DNA of 64,000 nt from Ailanthus altissimus (taxonomy: Eukaryota > Streptophyta > Magnoliopsida > Sapindales > Simaroubaceae). Numbering within the stretch: the stretch's first letter is position 1; the number at the start of each line of letters is the position of its first letter. The notes beneath the pieces are model-generated. The model searched no databases. It was not told the origin of the DNA and was given only the letters and a program-made list of their open reading frames with translations. The position numbers and the translations under genes were made by a program. Below, piece after piece: positions 45,168 to 57,720 of the stretch. The stretch spans positions 18,246,001 through 18,310,000 of the forward strand of contig OX327712.1 of assembly GCA_946807835.1 (NCBI GenBank), given 5' to 3'.

Positions 45168-47528
45168 TGTTGGGATTTGTGCTCATGTGCCATCCCAATT
45201 TTGTATGGATATTGTATTTTCGTACTTATGTAATAAATAAATATTTCATTAAATCACTAATTATTTTTATTAAGATAAGATGCTTATAACATTTTGGATA
45301 TGATATTGATATGAAGGAATTAAAATCAGATCTAAAAAATTAGAACATTATTTGAAATGGGACAAAGACCTAGGAATATACTTACAATGACATAGTTGCA
45401 AGTGTTGTTAAGAAATATCATTGTGTAAATATGTTCTTAAATTAAATGTTCTTGATCTATTTTCACTGATGTAGGGTCTATTGAATGAAACTGATTAATA
45501 TAGATCAGTGTATGTCTATATTTGAATAGTCCAGATGGTTAATTTTAGCAAACCATGAGTTTAGAGAAAGCTCGTATAGATATTTATGTATTTAGTAAGT
45601 ACTGCATACTGAACTATATTCAATGAAGACATCTAATAGATTTTTTATAAATTCATTAGTGGATGGTCTTCTCGAGTTGAGTAGTATTTGTGGTCTCTAG
45701 ACCTGAGCACCACGGTGGGCTTATGAGTGATCCACGATACTTAGGTTCCACACATGTCAGAAACTTTCATGGTCTAACCGCTGGGTGTCGCTGGGTATGA
45801 TCCAATGCTTATGAAGTCTAGTGTGTGTAGATATGAGATCCATCAGCTCATATGGGTGAGTTAAATATCCAGATGCTCTAAGGTCATATTTTAGAAAGTC
45901 TTATGGCCATAAAAGTTTAACTCAAGAAAGAGTTTCTTGCGGAGTAAATAATATTGCAAATGAATTTACGTATATTATTTATTGGAATACGAATAAAAAA
46001 AGATAAGTAAATGGTTGAGTAATTAGGGACTTAATGCTGTTGATCTATGTTTCCACTATTCTAGAATATTAATGGTGGATGGATTGTATAAATATGAATT
46101 AATCTCAACTTGTATGATTTAACTCGCCATTTTGTATTATCTATAACATGTGTGTATGTGGGGCATTAGTTATGGACTCACGAAAATATTTTGTGAGACA
46201 AAATGAGTGTGAACTTAGAGAGTCTCACTATATAAAGTGTACTCGTTGAGCACGTGGGTAATACACCAGACTAAATTGTTCAATTCAGAAATTTTTTGAA
46301 AAATATGAATTTATTTTAGGGTCTCTCAGGGAGTAGTTATGGTTTAAGTGTTAAACCTAAAATTATGTCAAGTGAGATTTGACACTTTTATTTACCTAAT
46401 ATATGTCTCAAATTGTGTCAATAATTTGTATGAGTACTAAATTAAGCATTGATAGATATAATTATCATTTAAATGAAATAATTATTATTTTATTTAAATT
46501 CATATAATCATGAATTATTTTAAGGTGTCTGGGGAGATTATAAGATTTAAATATTAAACTCGAAATCTTAATAAATGAGACTTGTTACTTTTATTTTTCT
46601 ATTGTATGTTACATATTATCATTAATTTGTTAGAATACGACACGTGGTAGAATTTCATTAGCTTAATTAATAATTAACAAATATTAAATATTAAATAAAT
46701 TATTTTATTTAATAATTAAGCCATAAAATCATTTCCGCCAACACATTTACAAGGTTTTTATAATAACAATTCTTTGTTATTAAAGAAACAGGTGGCAATT
46801 CATTTACAAGGTTCTTATAATAAAAATTCTTTGTTATTAAAGAAACAAGTGGCAATACATTGAATAAAGCTTTGCCACAAATTGAAATACTATTCGGTAA
46901 CTAGGCCACCAAAATGCTTTATTCAATTGGCCACCATCTTTATTATATTCAAGTATAATAAAATTGTTTTTACGGTGTGTCGTGTTTTTTTATTTAGCAT
47001 GAGGTGGTTTGATTTGATAAATTACAAATTATATTGTTATTATAATTCTCCTTTCTATTTGGTCAAAACACCTCGCACGTTGCCACCATTCATTTTATTC
47101 AAGCATGAGATGCAGTTTTAATTTTCATATTATTAACACCTCATGTTTGCATGATAAAGATATTAGTCATTTTTTGATTTGGCATGATCGCGTCAGTGTA
47201 GGCTATATATATGTGCCTTAATTCATTCATTTGAGTAGAAATAAGAAAAAGGTGAATCGAGAAATACAATTTAATAGAAGTATGTATTGCTTTAAATATT
47301 CTAAAAAGTGAAGTTACTATTTTAGCTTGAAGGAGCTCATCACGTCTACAACTAGAATTATTCAAAGTACGCTTTGAGGGTAAAATTTATAATCTCATTA
47401 GTATAATGAAATTATTTTAATATATATTAATTCCGTTGTATTATATATATAACATATTTATTATTAAATAGTTTAATAATACACATAATCACCTGTAGTA
47501 CGGCGCACACAAGCACACAATATTAACA
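45168..47528 (+). repeat. First LTR of an old Copia element (2361 bp)
   Basis: It starts TGTTGGGATTTGTGC and ends TATTAACA, directly before the primer site. The same sequence, diverged, makes up 52363-55699. It contains no gene; small frames at 46882-47365 are chance. Relative to the second LTR it has about 430 extra bases at 45440-45870. Confidence 0.85.
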
Positions 47529-48420
47529 AAATTGGTATCAGAACGTTGTGTTGTGTACTTATATTTAGAGTGTACGTGACATAATTTAATTACGCTGGTT
47601 ACTCTAAATATTTATTTTTTAAGAAGTTTAAAAATAAATAGTTTATTTTTGACAATTATAATTGTTATAAATGTGATAAATATTATAGTCCATTTGTTTG
47701 TGCTGGTAAACCACAATGGGAGTCTTACTGGTGGGGGTTAGTTGTGTTTACATAAAATAAATGTGTGATTAAGAATCACAGCCTTATGAAATGGGGATAG
47801 AATTAAGTAATCTCTCTTAATTAGATTTAATTATGTACCATTATGAGATAATGTTACATCTTGATCCGTCTTGTCAATACGGTATTAGTCAGATCATATC
47901 GGTCTTTCCCAATATTGCTAAAGCGTGAGGGTTTTGGTTAGTGTGATTTTGACTATGCCGGTTAAACATAAAAAGAGGCAAATATATGTGAACGTATTGC
48001 CAATATTGTTAAAGCGTGAGGATAATATTAATAATATACATTTGATTATTGACAAGTTAATCTGAAATACACTTATCTAATATTGCTAAAACGTGAAGAT
48101 AAGGTGTATTTAGGATCAGTGATAAGAGTTGCATAAAATACAATTGAAAAGAGTTGTCTACCTTTTGAATTTTACAATGACCAATATTATTAAAGCGTGA
48201 AGTCTGAGTGAAATGCTAAATGGATCTACTTCTTACTGTACAATTTAAAGAGTTTACATTTGTTGTTTCCCCTTTTGAGAGATTTAGGGAATTATATAAT
48301 GTAGTAGGAGGGTGTTTTAGATTTTAAAATATATAATTTGATTATATTCCTAATTTAAAACGAAAATTAGCGATTGAAATATTTATTTTCTGCTAACATC
48401 TCTTATTTTCTCTTGTGAAG
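47529..48420 (+). other. Primer site and leader of the old Copia, with a four-times repeated motif
   Basis: TGGTATCAGAAC at 47533-47544 is a slightly changed initiator Met-tRNA primer site. The leader then carries the 22-mer CCAATATTGYTAAAGCGTGAGG and variants at 47909, 48000, 48077 and 48181. The region between the motifs is unrelated. No frame is open across it. Confidence 0.75.
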
Positions 48421-51400
48421 ATAAAATAACTTCATCTAATCTGTTGGCACGTAAATTGGATGCGAATCAACTTAAAGGTGCTGAAAACTATAGAGACTGG
48501 TTGATGAATCTGAGAATTATTTTTAATTCTAAAAAACTTTGATATGTGATAGATCAACGTATGTCCACAGAAATTTCTAATGAAGCCACCCTAAAGGAGA
48601 GGGTGACTTATCAAAAATGGTTGGATGATAATTTAAAAGTTAAATCTTATGTCTTTGCCTTTATGTCTATAGTTTTACAAAGAGAGCATGCTCATATGGG
48701 TGATGATTTTAGCATTATGCTCAATCTAAAAGAGCTGTTTGGCGACTGTCCTCAGGTTGAGGCATATAGGGTTGCTAAATCGCTTTTTCAGTGTAGACTT
48801 TCTGAGGGCAGTCCAGTCAATCCTCATGTCCTCAATATAATTTCTAGAATCGAGAGGTTAAAGACGATGAACATTATAATGAATAAAAATCTGAGAAATA
48901 GTTTGATTCTCCAGTCGCTTCCGGGGTCTTTTAAACAGTTCATAATGAATTTTAATATACAGAGAATGATCTTGTCTTATGCTGAACTTCATAATATGTT
49001 GAAGATAGTAGAAGAGGACATGAACAAAGTGAGATTGTCCTTCTTTATTTAAGGTGCTTCATCTTCTGTTCTTAGGGCTTCTGGGAGGCCTAAAGGAAAG
49101 AAGAAAAAGAAGGTGAGATAGGCACCTATGATTAGTCCTCAAAGACGACCCATATGCAAACCACTGAAGAAAGATAAAGGAAAATATTTCCACTATGGTG
49201 AGGAAGGACATTGGAAGAGAAATTGCCAGAGATACATTGCCTTAATAAAGAAGAATCCCTTAGGTATATGTTTACCTATCATTGACATTTCTTTAGCATA
49301 TGATGCTAATTTTGATTGGGTATTGGATACTGCTTCTTCTTCTCATATCTACAATATGTTGCAAGGTCTGAAAGAAGTTAGACTATTGCAGCCGGGAGAG
49401 ATTTAGCTTCGTGTTGGAAATAGAAATTTTCTTCAGGTCGAAGCTGTGGGATATTTTGATTTACATCTCTCATGTAATAGAACTATAGTGTTGTATAATT
49501 ATCTTTTTGTACCCTATATTTTAAGACAAATAATATCCCTTTCTGTACTTGATAGTGAGGGTTATCATATGTATATATGGAATCGTTCCTTATATTTATA
49601 TGATATGCATAATATTTTTATAGTTGATTATCAGTTAATTAATGGTCATTATATTTTAAATACAACACAAAATGTCATGAATGTACATATAAACACACCA
49701 AGTAGTTCGAAAATTTTAAATGAAATGAAATTGTGGCATATGAGATTATGTCATATAGGCGTTAGACGCCTATCTCATCTGGTTAAGGATGATCAAATAC
49801 CTGATTTAACCATAGAATCTTATCCAGTTTTTGAATCATGTATTCAAAGAAAGATGATCAAATCTCTTTTTATTGGTGTCGGACACTGTGCCACAAGTTT
49901 ATTAGAACTTATACATAGTAATGTATGTGGTCCAATGAATCACGCTACTATGGGTGAATTTCAATACTTTGTAACATTTATCGATGATTTGTCACGATAT
50001 GGTTATGTGTTTCTTATGAGATACACGTCTGAAACCTTTGAAAAGTTTAAGAAATTTAAACTTAAAGTAGAGAAACAAGCTGGTATATATATCAAATGCC
50101 TTCGATTAGATCGAAGCGAAGAATACATAAGCAGTGGATTTTTGAATTATTTAAAAGAGAATGGAATTCTCCCTTAGTATAGTCCTCCAAGTACTCCACA
50201 TCACAATGGTGTTTCAGAGAGGAGGAATCAGACTTTATTAGATATGTCCGATCGATGATGAGTTTCACCGATCTCTCTGAATATCTTTGAGGCTATGCTC
50301 TATATACTGCTACTCATGTATTGAACAGAGTTCTGTCTAAAGCCGTTCCCTCCACACTCTTTGAGATATGGACTGGAAGGAATCCAAGTCTTAAATATTT
50401 TAAGATTTTGGATTGTCCTGCTTATGTAAAAGTTGCACAACAGGATAAACTTGCACCTAGGGGATACAAGTATCGGTTCATTGGTTATCCTATGAACTCA
50501 ATGGGATACCAGTTCTATGATTCTAAGGAACGAAATGTGTTCGTTGCTCGAAATGCCAATTTCTTAGAGAAACAGTTTCTCATGGATCGTAGGAATTATA
50601 AGAAGATTAATCTTAATGAAATTAATTAGAATGAACTACAGATAGAACCACAGGCTCAATCGAGCAAACACACTCTGTATGTAGGTCACAAAGGATCTTG
50701 AGGCAACCTTAAAGGTATGGTATGATACCTGAAAGTTCCTCTGAGGTTTTCTTAGTGAAAGAAAATGATCATTTGACTTACAGAGAGGAAATATTCGATA
50801 TTGATTCGAAAAAATGGCAGGATGTCATGAAATTCAAAATTGACTCTATGTATCAAAATCAAGTCTGGGACTTGGTTGAGCTTCATAAAGGAATAATTTC
50901 TATTAGTTGTAAATGGGTTTACAAGCGGAAGCGTGGGCCCGATGAAAAGGTAGAGACCGTCAAGGCCCGTCTAGTAGCAAAAGGTTATAATCAACGATCA
51001 TGGATCAATTTTGAGGAATTGCACCAGTTGCGATGCTTAAGTCAATAAGGATTTTACTGGTAATTACTGCGTACTATGACTTTGAAATTTGGCAGATGGA
51101 TGTAAAGACAGTGTTCCTGAATGGATATCTTGAGGAAGAGATATTCATGGAATAACCTGAAGGTTTTGCATCCAACATTTCTTCTAGTTTTGTATGCAAA
51201 CTGAAAAAGTCCATTTATGGACTTAAGCAAGCTTCCCAAAGCTGAAACTTCATTTTGATGAGGTAATCAGAGGGTTTAGTTTCATAAAAATTGAAGAGGA
51301 GGCATGTGTACATAAAAAGGTCAGTGGGAGTATGGTTGTCTTCTTAATTCTTCATGTGGATGACATACTAATCATTAAAAATGATATCGGTATGTTGCAG

Positions 51401-52330
51401 TCAGTAAAAAATTACCTAAGTAAGAATTTCTCCATGAAAGATTTGGGAGAGGCTTCCTACATAATGGGTATAAATCTTTATAAAGATAGAGTTAGGAGAC
51501 TCATAGGACTCTCTCAATCTTCGTACATTGACAGTGTTTTAGAAAGGTATAGTTTCAGTAACTGTAAGCCAGTTAATTTACCTTTTAGACATGGAATTCA
51601 CCTTTTGAGGAAGATGTGTCCTCAGAAAGAAGATGAGAGGATTAGAATTTCTAACATTACTTATGCATTAGCCGTTAGAAGCTTGATGTATGCCATGATA
51701 TGTACAAAACTTGACATTAGTATGGCTGTAAGTGTTACGAGCTGGTATCAGTCTGATCCAGGTAACAACTATTGGATGACAGTTAAATATGTCTTTAAAT
51801 ACCTTAAAGGTATAAAGGATAAGTTTCACATATATGAAGAAAATGACTTACAGGTAAGAGGGTACACTGACTCAGACTTGCAGTCTGATTCGGATGATAG
51901 AAAGTCTACATTTGAATATGTGTTTATTCTCAATGGTGCCGCCATAAGTTGGATGAGTTTCAAACAAGAATCTATAACTAATTCTACCATAGAGATTGAA
52001 TACATTACAACTTTAGAAGCAACAAAAGAAGCAGCGTGGATAAACAAGTTTGTCACAGAACTTGGTATAGTCTCAAGTTCTGTGGATTCTATCCCCTTAT
52101 ATTGCGATAACAACGGGGCCATTATATAGGCGAAAGAGACAAGGCCACACCAAAGATCTGAACATGTGGAGAGAAAATACCACATTGTTAGAGAGATCTT
52201 GACTCGAGGAGATATTGTATTTTATAGAGTTAATTCTGTAAATAATATAGTGGACCTACTCACTAAGACTTTAACTCTAAAGGTGTTTGAGAAACATGTG
52301 GAGTCGTTAAGTATGAGATACCACTATGAA
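48421..52330 (+). pseudogene. Decayed Copia gag-pol
   Basis: The domains are in standard order but broken by many stops and frame changes. Gag (about 48445-49050) includes LKGAENYRDWLMNLR and the UBN2-type middle; a TGA interrupts it at 48541. The zinc knuckle near 49177 has HYGEEGHWKRNC with the first two cysteines changed to tyrosine. The protease site reads LDTASSS where D(S/T)G is usual. Then come gag-pre-integrase KLWHMRLCHIGVRRLSHLV, integrase [16 protein letters not shown] and HHNGVSERRNQT (with a frameshift after it), reverse transcriptase WVYKRKRGPDEKVETVKARL and LHVDDILIIKND, and RNase H YTDSDLQSD to VDLLTKTL. It is a long-inactive element. Confidence 0.88.
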
Positions 52331-52740
52331 CCACTATGAATGGCAATAGAGCAAGTGAGAGTTGTTGGGATTTGTGCTCATGTGCCATCCCAATTTTGTA
52401 TGAATATTGTATTTTTATACTTATGTAATAAATAAATATTTCATTAAATTGCTAATTATTTTTATTAAGGTAAGATGGTTATAACATTTCGGACATTATA
52501 TTGATTTAAAGGAATTCAGATCAGGTCTAAAAAGTTAAAACCTTGTTTGAAATGGGACAAAGACCTGAGAATATACTTGCAATGACATAATTGTAAATAG
52601 TTGCAAGCGTTACTAAGAAATATCATTGTGTAAATATGCTTTAAGGTTGTATTTTAGGAAGTTTTATGATCATAAGCATTTAACTCGGAAAAGAGTTTCC
52701 TGGGAGTAAATAATATTACAAAAAAATTTACGTATATTAT

Positions 52741-54062
52741 TGATGTGTGCTATACTAGTTAAGCGCAAGCGCACGCTATCGTATCAAGTGATGTAGGATT
52801 TTAAGTTCAAGTATCGATCTCACATGGATTACATGATCTAATTCTTCAATCAATTAATAAAATAATATCTACTTAACTTTTATTCAGAAAAATCAAAATT
52901 TGAAACTGAATTTATTAACTTAATTATATCAAATTAAACTAAACCTAAATAACAAACAAACAAGAGATATAAATTCACCAAAGGTTAATAATCTATGGTA
53001 TATACTTATCCTCTAATATTTCATTGGATTCATTAACCATTTAGTTCATCTCTTAATACCAATTGATTGACTTAGACACTAATTTCATCATAAGCCTTTG
53101 TCGATGGTCAAGTGACTATATTACACATTCTAACAATCACCTATATATCTATGGTAATGAAATCAGAATGTAATTCATTAATATCAAGTCTAAATCATAC
53201 CATACATGCCACCTAAGTATATATCTATCCTAGATGGAACTCATAGTTGTTTCCCTATGATCATACATCAAACTACCCTAGGCTTAACACATGAATTCCT
53301 TTGTCAAGTTCATCATGGTTCTTCAATCATTCATAATATTGGCCAGATATAATGAAAGCAATAAACACAAGATAAAATGAATTAATTTCAATAATTAAGT
53401 TCATAAACTAAGAAACAATGAAATCCAACAACATACTAGGTTTACACAGTCTAACCCTAGAATAATAAGTTGAGCTCATCACAAAATAAAAAATATCAAA
53501 CTAATCCATGAAGAACAACAAGAATATAATAATAAGAAAAGAGAAGAAAAACTAATCAAGAAGGTGTCTTGGGTTGCTTCTCTCTCAATCTTGACTTGAA
53601 GCTTGAATCTTGATTTCTTGACTTTGATATTTGATTTTGTGTTGTAAATTTTTTCTCTCCATTTTTTTCTTTCCAAAGTCTATGTATTTGACCTCAAAAA
53701 GTATTTTTTATTGGTACGAGAAACCCTAAAGGCGAGGGGTTTTGAATCCAAATTGAAATAGAAGAGTTAAGAGGGGTTCTTATATGTCGCACGGGCGTCG
53801 TGGAGCTCAACTACTGACCTAAGCGCCGCGGCACTCAGTTGTTGGGTGCTGCAGCACTCAGCCCTGATATCGCTTTCATATTTTGAGTGTAACTTCTTTG
53901 TTTAACGTCCGATTTGCCTCCCGTTTATTCTTATGCATCAAATTTTCCATCGTACATTTATGTATGATAAAAAAAACCCAATTAAATAACTAAATATTTA
54001 TGATTTGGAGCAAAATAAAAAAGTTGAATACAAATCATACTAGTGATCTTACGCCCCTATCA
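52741..54062 (+). mobile_element. Solo LTR nested in the second Copia LTR
   Basis: The 1322-bp segment starts TGATGTGTGCTATAC and ends GCCCCTATCA. It is flanked by the 5-bp duplication ATTAT at 52736-52740 and 54063-54067. The uninterrupted site is seen in the first LTR (ACGTATATTATTTATTGG). TG...CA ends plus a 5-bp duplication and no internal genes mark a solo LTR. Its opening, with GCGCAAGCGCACGCTATCGT and CAAGTATCGATCTCAC, resembles a widespread plant LTR family (from memory). Confidence 0.85.
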
Positions 54063-54915
54063 ATTATTTATTGGAATACGAATCAAAAGAGATAAGTAAA
54101 TGATTGAGTAATAAGGGACTTGACGCTGTTGATCTATGTCTCCACTCTTCTTGGATATTAATGATGGGGGGATTGTATGAATATGGATTAACCTCAGTTT
54201 GTATGGTTTAACTCGCCATTTTGTATTATCCATAACATGTGTGTGTATGTGAGGCATCGGTTATGAATTTACGAAAATATTTTGTGAGACAAAATGAGTG
54301 TGAACCTAGGGAGTCTCACTATATAAAGTGTACTCCTTGAGCACGTGAGTAGTGTACCGAATTGAATTGTTTAATATGTAAAGTTTTTGGAAAATATGAA
54401 TTTATTTTAGGGTCTCTCGGGGAGTAGTTAAGGTTTAAGTGTTAAATCTAAAATTATGCCAAGTGAGACTTGACACTTTTATCTATCTAGTGTATGTCTC
54501 AAATTGTGCCAATAATTTATATGAATACTAAATTAAGCATTGATAGATATAACTATCATTTAAATGAAATAATTATTATTTTATTTGAATTCATTTGATC
54601 ATAAATTACTTCAGAGTCTCTCGAGGAGGTAATAGAATTTAAGTATTAAGTTCGAGATCTTAACAAGTGTAACTTATCATTTTTATTTTTATTTTATATG
54701 TCACATATTATATTATTAATTTATTAGAGTATGACATGTAATAAAATTTTATTGACTTAATTAATAATTTATAAATATTAAATAAATTATTTTATTTAAT
54801 GATTAAACCATAAAATCATTTCTGCCAACACATTTATAAGGTTTTTATAAAAACAATTCTTTGTTTTTAAAGAAACAGGTGGTAATACATTGAATAAAGC
54901 TTTGCCACAAATTAA

Positions 54916-55062
54916 AATATTATTTGGTAACTTTTTTTTTTGAAAAATATTGGTTTCATATCATTGAGATTATTAAGATATTATATTAAATTTTTTTTGA
55001 CAAAATATCAAAAAAATAAAAATAATAACATATTAAGTCTTTTTTAATATTATTTGATAACT
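54916..55062 (-). mobile_element. 113-bp LINE-tail-like insertion with 17-bp duplications
   Basis: AATATTATTTGGTAACT at 54916-54932 recurs with one change at 55046-55062. The segment between starts with nine or ten T residues and GAAAAATATTGGTTTCATA. It is absent from the first LTR. A long target duplication and a poly(A) tail on the minus strand fit a strongly 5'-truncated LINE or a SINE. Confidence 0.65.
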
Positions 55063-55699
55063 TAGCCACCAAAATAATTTATTCAATTGGTCACCATTTT
55101 TATTATATTCAAATATAATAAAATTTCTTTTATAGTGTGTTATGTTTTTTATTTAGTGTGAGGTGATTTGATTTGATGAATTACAAATTATTTTGTTATT
55201 ATAATTCTCTTTTTCATTCGGCCAACACACCTAACACATTGTTACTATTCATTTTATTCAAGCATGAGGTGCAGTTTTAGTTTTCATATTATTAGCACCT
55301 CATGCTCGTATGATAAAGACATTAGCCTTTTTTTGATTTGGCATGATCATGGCAATATAAGTTATATATATGTGCCTTAATCCATTCATTTGAGTAGAAA
55401 TAAGAAAAAAAAAGGTGAATAGAAGATGAGTTGAGAAATAAAAATTTAATAGAAGCAAGTGTTGCTTCAAATATTTCAAAAAGGAAAACTATTATTTTAG
55501 CTTGAGGAAGTCACCACATCTTCAACTACAATTGTTCAAAGCACGCTTCGAGGGTGAGTTTTCTAATTTTATTAGTGTAAGATTATTTTAATGTATATTA
55601 ATTCCACTACATTATATATATGACATATTTATTATTAAATAGTTTAATAATGCACATAATCACCCGTAGCACGGAACACAGAAGCATACAACACCAACA

Positions 55700-56180
55700 T
55701 ATTGTTCGAGAAAAATTATATTTTTATTCTAATTATGTGTTTAAGTCAGTTTTGGACTTATTAAGTACTTGAACTCTTATTCCAACAATAAATAGAATTT
55801 CTAGGGGTGGTTTAAAGCCTATATAAACCTTTGTAATTCATTAGAATAGACAATGCATTAACAAGAGAGAATTGAGGACCGGGGTAGCTCTAGGGCGCTT
55901 AGGTATAAGCGTGATAGATTATCATAGAGTGCTTGAGTGTTAAGTATAAACGCAAGATAGTATTGGGTAGATCTTTTAGGAGCTTATCTATTATTGTATT
56001 CTTTGAGTTTTTCTTGTAGAGATTCTTTTGATATAAAAGAATTGAATGAAAGAAGCGAGAATTTGAGATCCACCATAAATATAAGTGAACGCATAAGGTT
56101 CTTAGAATGCACGCTAAAAATGCCTGCAATAATAGATTTTGTATCCCCTAAATGAACATATTTTAAAAAGAGTAAATTAT
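55700..56180 (+). mobile_element. Probable LTR remnant of another retroelement
   Basis: The stretch has a TATA box in GCCTATATAAACC at about 55820, a downstream GGACCGGGGTAGCTCTAGGG block, and degenerate repeats of AGGTATAAGCG / AAGTATAAACGC near 55900-55950. This layout recalls Copia LTRs. No second copy, primer site or terminus is visible. Confidence 0.4.
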
Positions 56181-56651
56181 ATAAATTTAGCATATGTATG
56201 GAGTGAGGTGTATGATAAAAAAAAAGTTATTTAGAAGCTTCAAGACTGCCAGCTTTAATGACTCTTCTATCTTAATTTAGTTTGTATAGTAGGCTTTAGC
56301 CATATCAAATGTTAAGTGAGAAATGGGTGTTGCATATTGGTTGAAAATCTGATTTGAGTACTTTAATTCCACACTTCAAATTTAGAAAAGCTATGGTGAC
56401 AAAATCCAAATATCCATTGCGATGTTAGTTGGAATTAGGCAAGAAAATGAACCCTAAAACTCAACTTCCCATGCCATCTTTCCTCTTTCTAAAAGCAGCA
56501 ACCATTAGGGTTATATATGATTAACCTAACAACCAAATTACTTATTGTCCAATTGTTTTTCTTCATTCTAATTGTTTTGAGAAAAATTAATCCAAAGTCT
56601 CAAAAACCACCGTAACCCCAACAGAGATCATCCAGCTTATTACTCCCGATA

Positions 56652-57720
56652 ATGGATTCAACATTGAAGTTGTGCTTTTTTCTTTCACAAATAATCTTGT
56701 TTTGGTTCATCTCATCATCACAATTTTCCAAAGCTTCAGATTACAACACTTTCGTATACAAGAATTGCTCAAAGAAAATGTTCACACACTCAACTGAGTC
56801 TCACTCAAAAACCCTTTCCTCTCTTTTTAATGAACTACTGCCTCAGTCCTCCAAGTCCAAGTTCTTTAAAGCCACCGCAGGTGATGATAACAATGCCGTT
56901 TCTGGTCTCTTTCAATGCAGAGGGGATTTAAGCAACAGCGATTGCTATGGCTGCGTAAATTCGGTTCCTGAATTATCAAACACATTGTGCAGCAAAGCTG
57001 TCGCAGGTAGGATTCAGCTTCATGGATGCTTACTTCACTATGAAACTGATGAGTCCGCCATTCATGAGACTTCCAAATATGAAGCCCTACACAAGATTTG
57101 CAGCGAAAAAGGAGCTGCTTTCGGATTTCAAGTGTTGAGAGATGAAGCATTTGCAGCAATGGAGAGTGATGTAATTGATGGGAAAGGGTTTTATTCAGGA
57201 GAATTTCAGAATGTGCATGCCATGGCACAATGTGAAGGAGATTTAGGAGCTTGTGAATGTGGAGAATGTGTAAGCAATGCTGTTCAGATTGCAAGAGAAG
57301 AATGCAGTGATTCAATTTCAGGCCAAATTTATTTGGATAGTTGCTTTATTAGCTACAGTTACTATCCAAATGGGGTCCCAGGCAACTCATACAAAGGTAT
57401 AAATCAATGAGAATTTTTGCATGCTTGAATCTATATATAAGTTAAAAAAATATTTCACTGCTTCATGTTTATTTTCTAGTAGTACTTTATTATCATTTTG
57501 ATTAATGATCTTCATGAAGATATTTGATTGTTTACAATATTTCATGTTCATTTTCTTCATTGAACGAGTTTGTTTGTGCTACTATTTCTGCATAGAAGAA
57601 GGAAGTGGAAACAGTACAGGTAAAAAACTGGCGATTGCTTTGGGAGGGGCTGCAGCTTTGGGTTTTGGTTTTATCTTTCTGATGTTCCTCAAGTCTTTTA
57701 GAAAGAAAGATCTGAGTTGA
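56652..57720 (+). CDS. Plasmodesmata-located protein-like (double DUF26), two exons
   Basis: Exon 1 is 56652-57396 and exon 2 is 57596-57720; together 289 residues, the usual size. Residues 1-29 form a signal peptide. Two DUF26 (Gnk2) domains follow: CRGDLSNSDCYGC (C-X8-C-X2-C) in the first and CEGDLGACECGEC in the second, with further cysteines such as GRIQLHGCLLHY and GQIYLDSCFISYSYYP. After a short linker, GKKLAIALGGAAALGFGFIF is the single membrane segment, with a short basic tail KSFRKKDLS. There is no kinase domain, so it is not a CRK. PDLPs sit in the plasmodesmal plasma membrane and limit cell-to-cell traffic, often via callose (family knowledge). Donor AAAG|GTATAA and acceptor GCATAG|AAGAAG agree in phase. 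A TATA-like TTATATATG lies about 140 bases before the ATG. Confidence 0.9.

Larger units (their letters stand above)
52363..55699 (+). repeat. Second LTR of the old Copia, interrupted by two insertions (3337 bp)
   Basis: It starts TGTTGGGATTTGTGC and ends CACCAACA. Compared with the first LTR it lacks about 430 bases after 52640 and carries a 1.3-kb solo LTR (52741-54062) and a 113-bp insertion (54933-55045). Base differences between the LTRs are many, so the element is old. Confidence 0.85.

Noticed and set aside
57229..57268. Extra cysteine in the second DUF26 of the PDLP-like protein
   Set aside because: From memory, a GSC or GAC variant is common in this PDLP subgroup, so it is not a sign of change.
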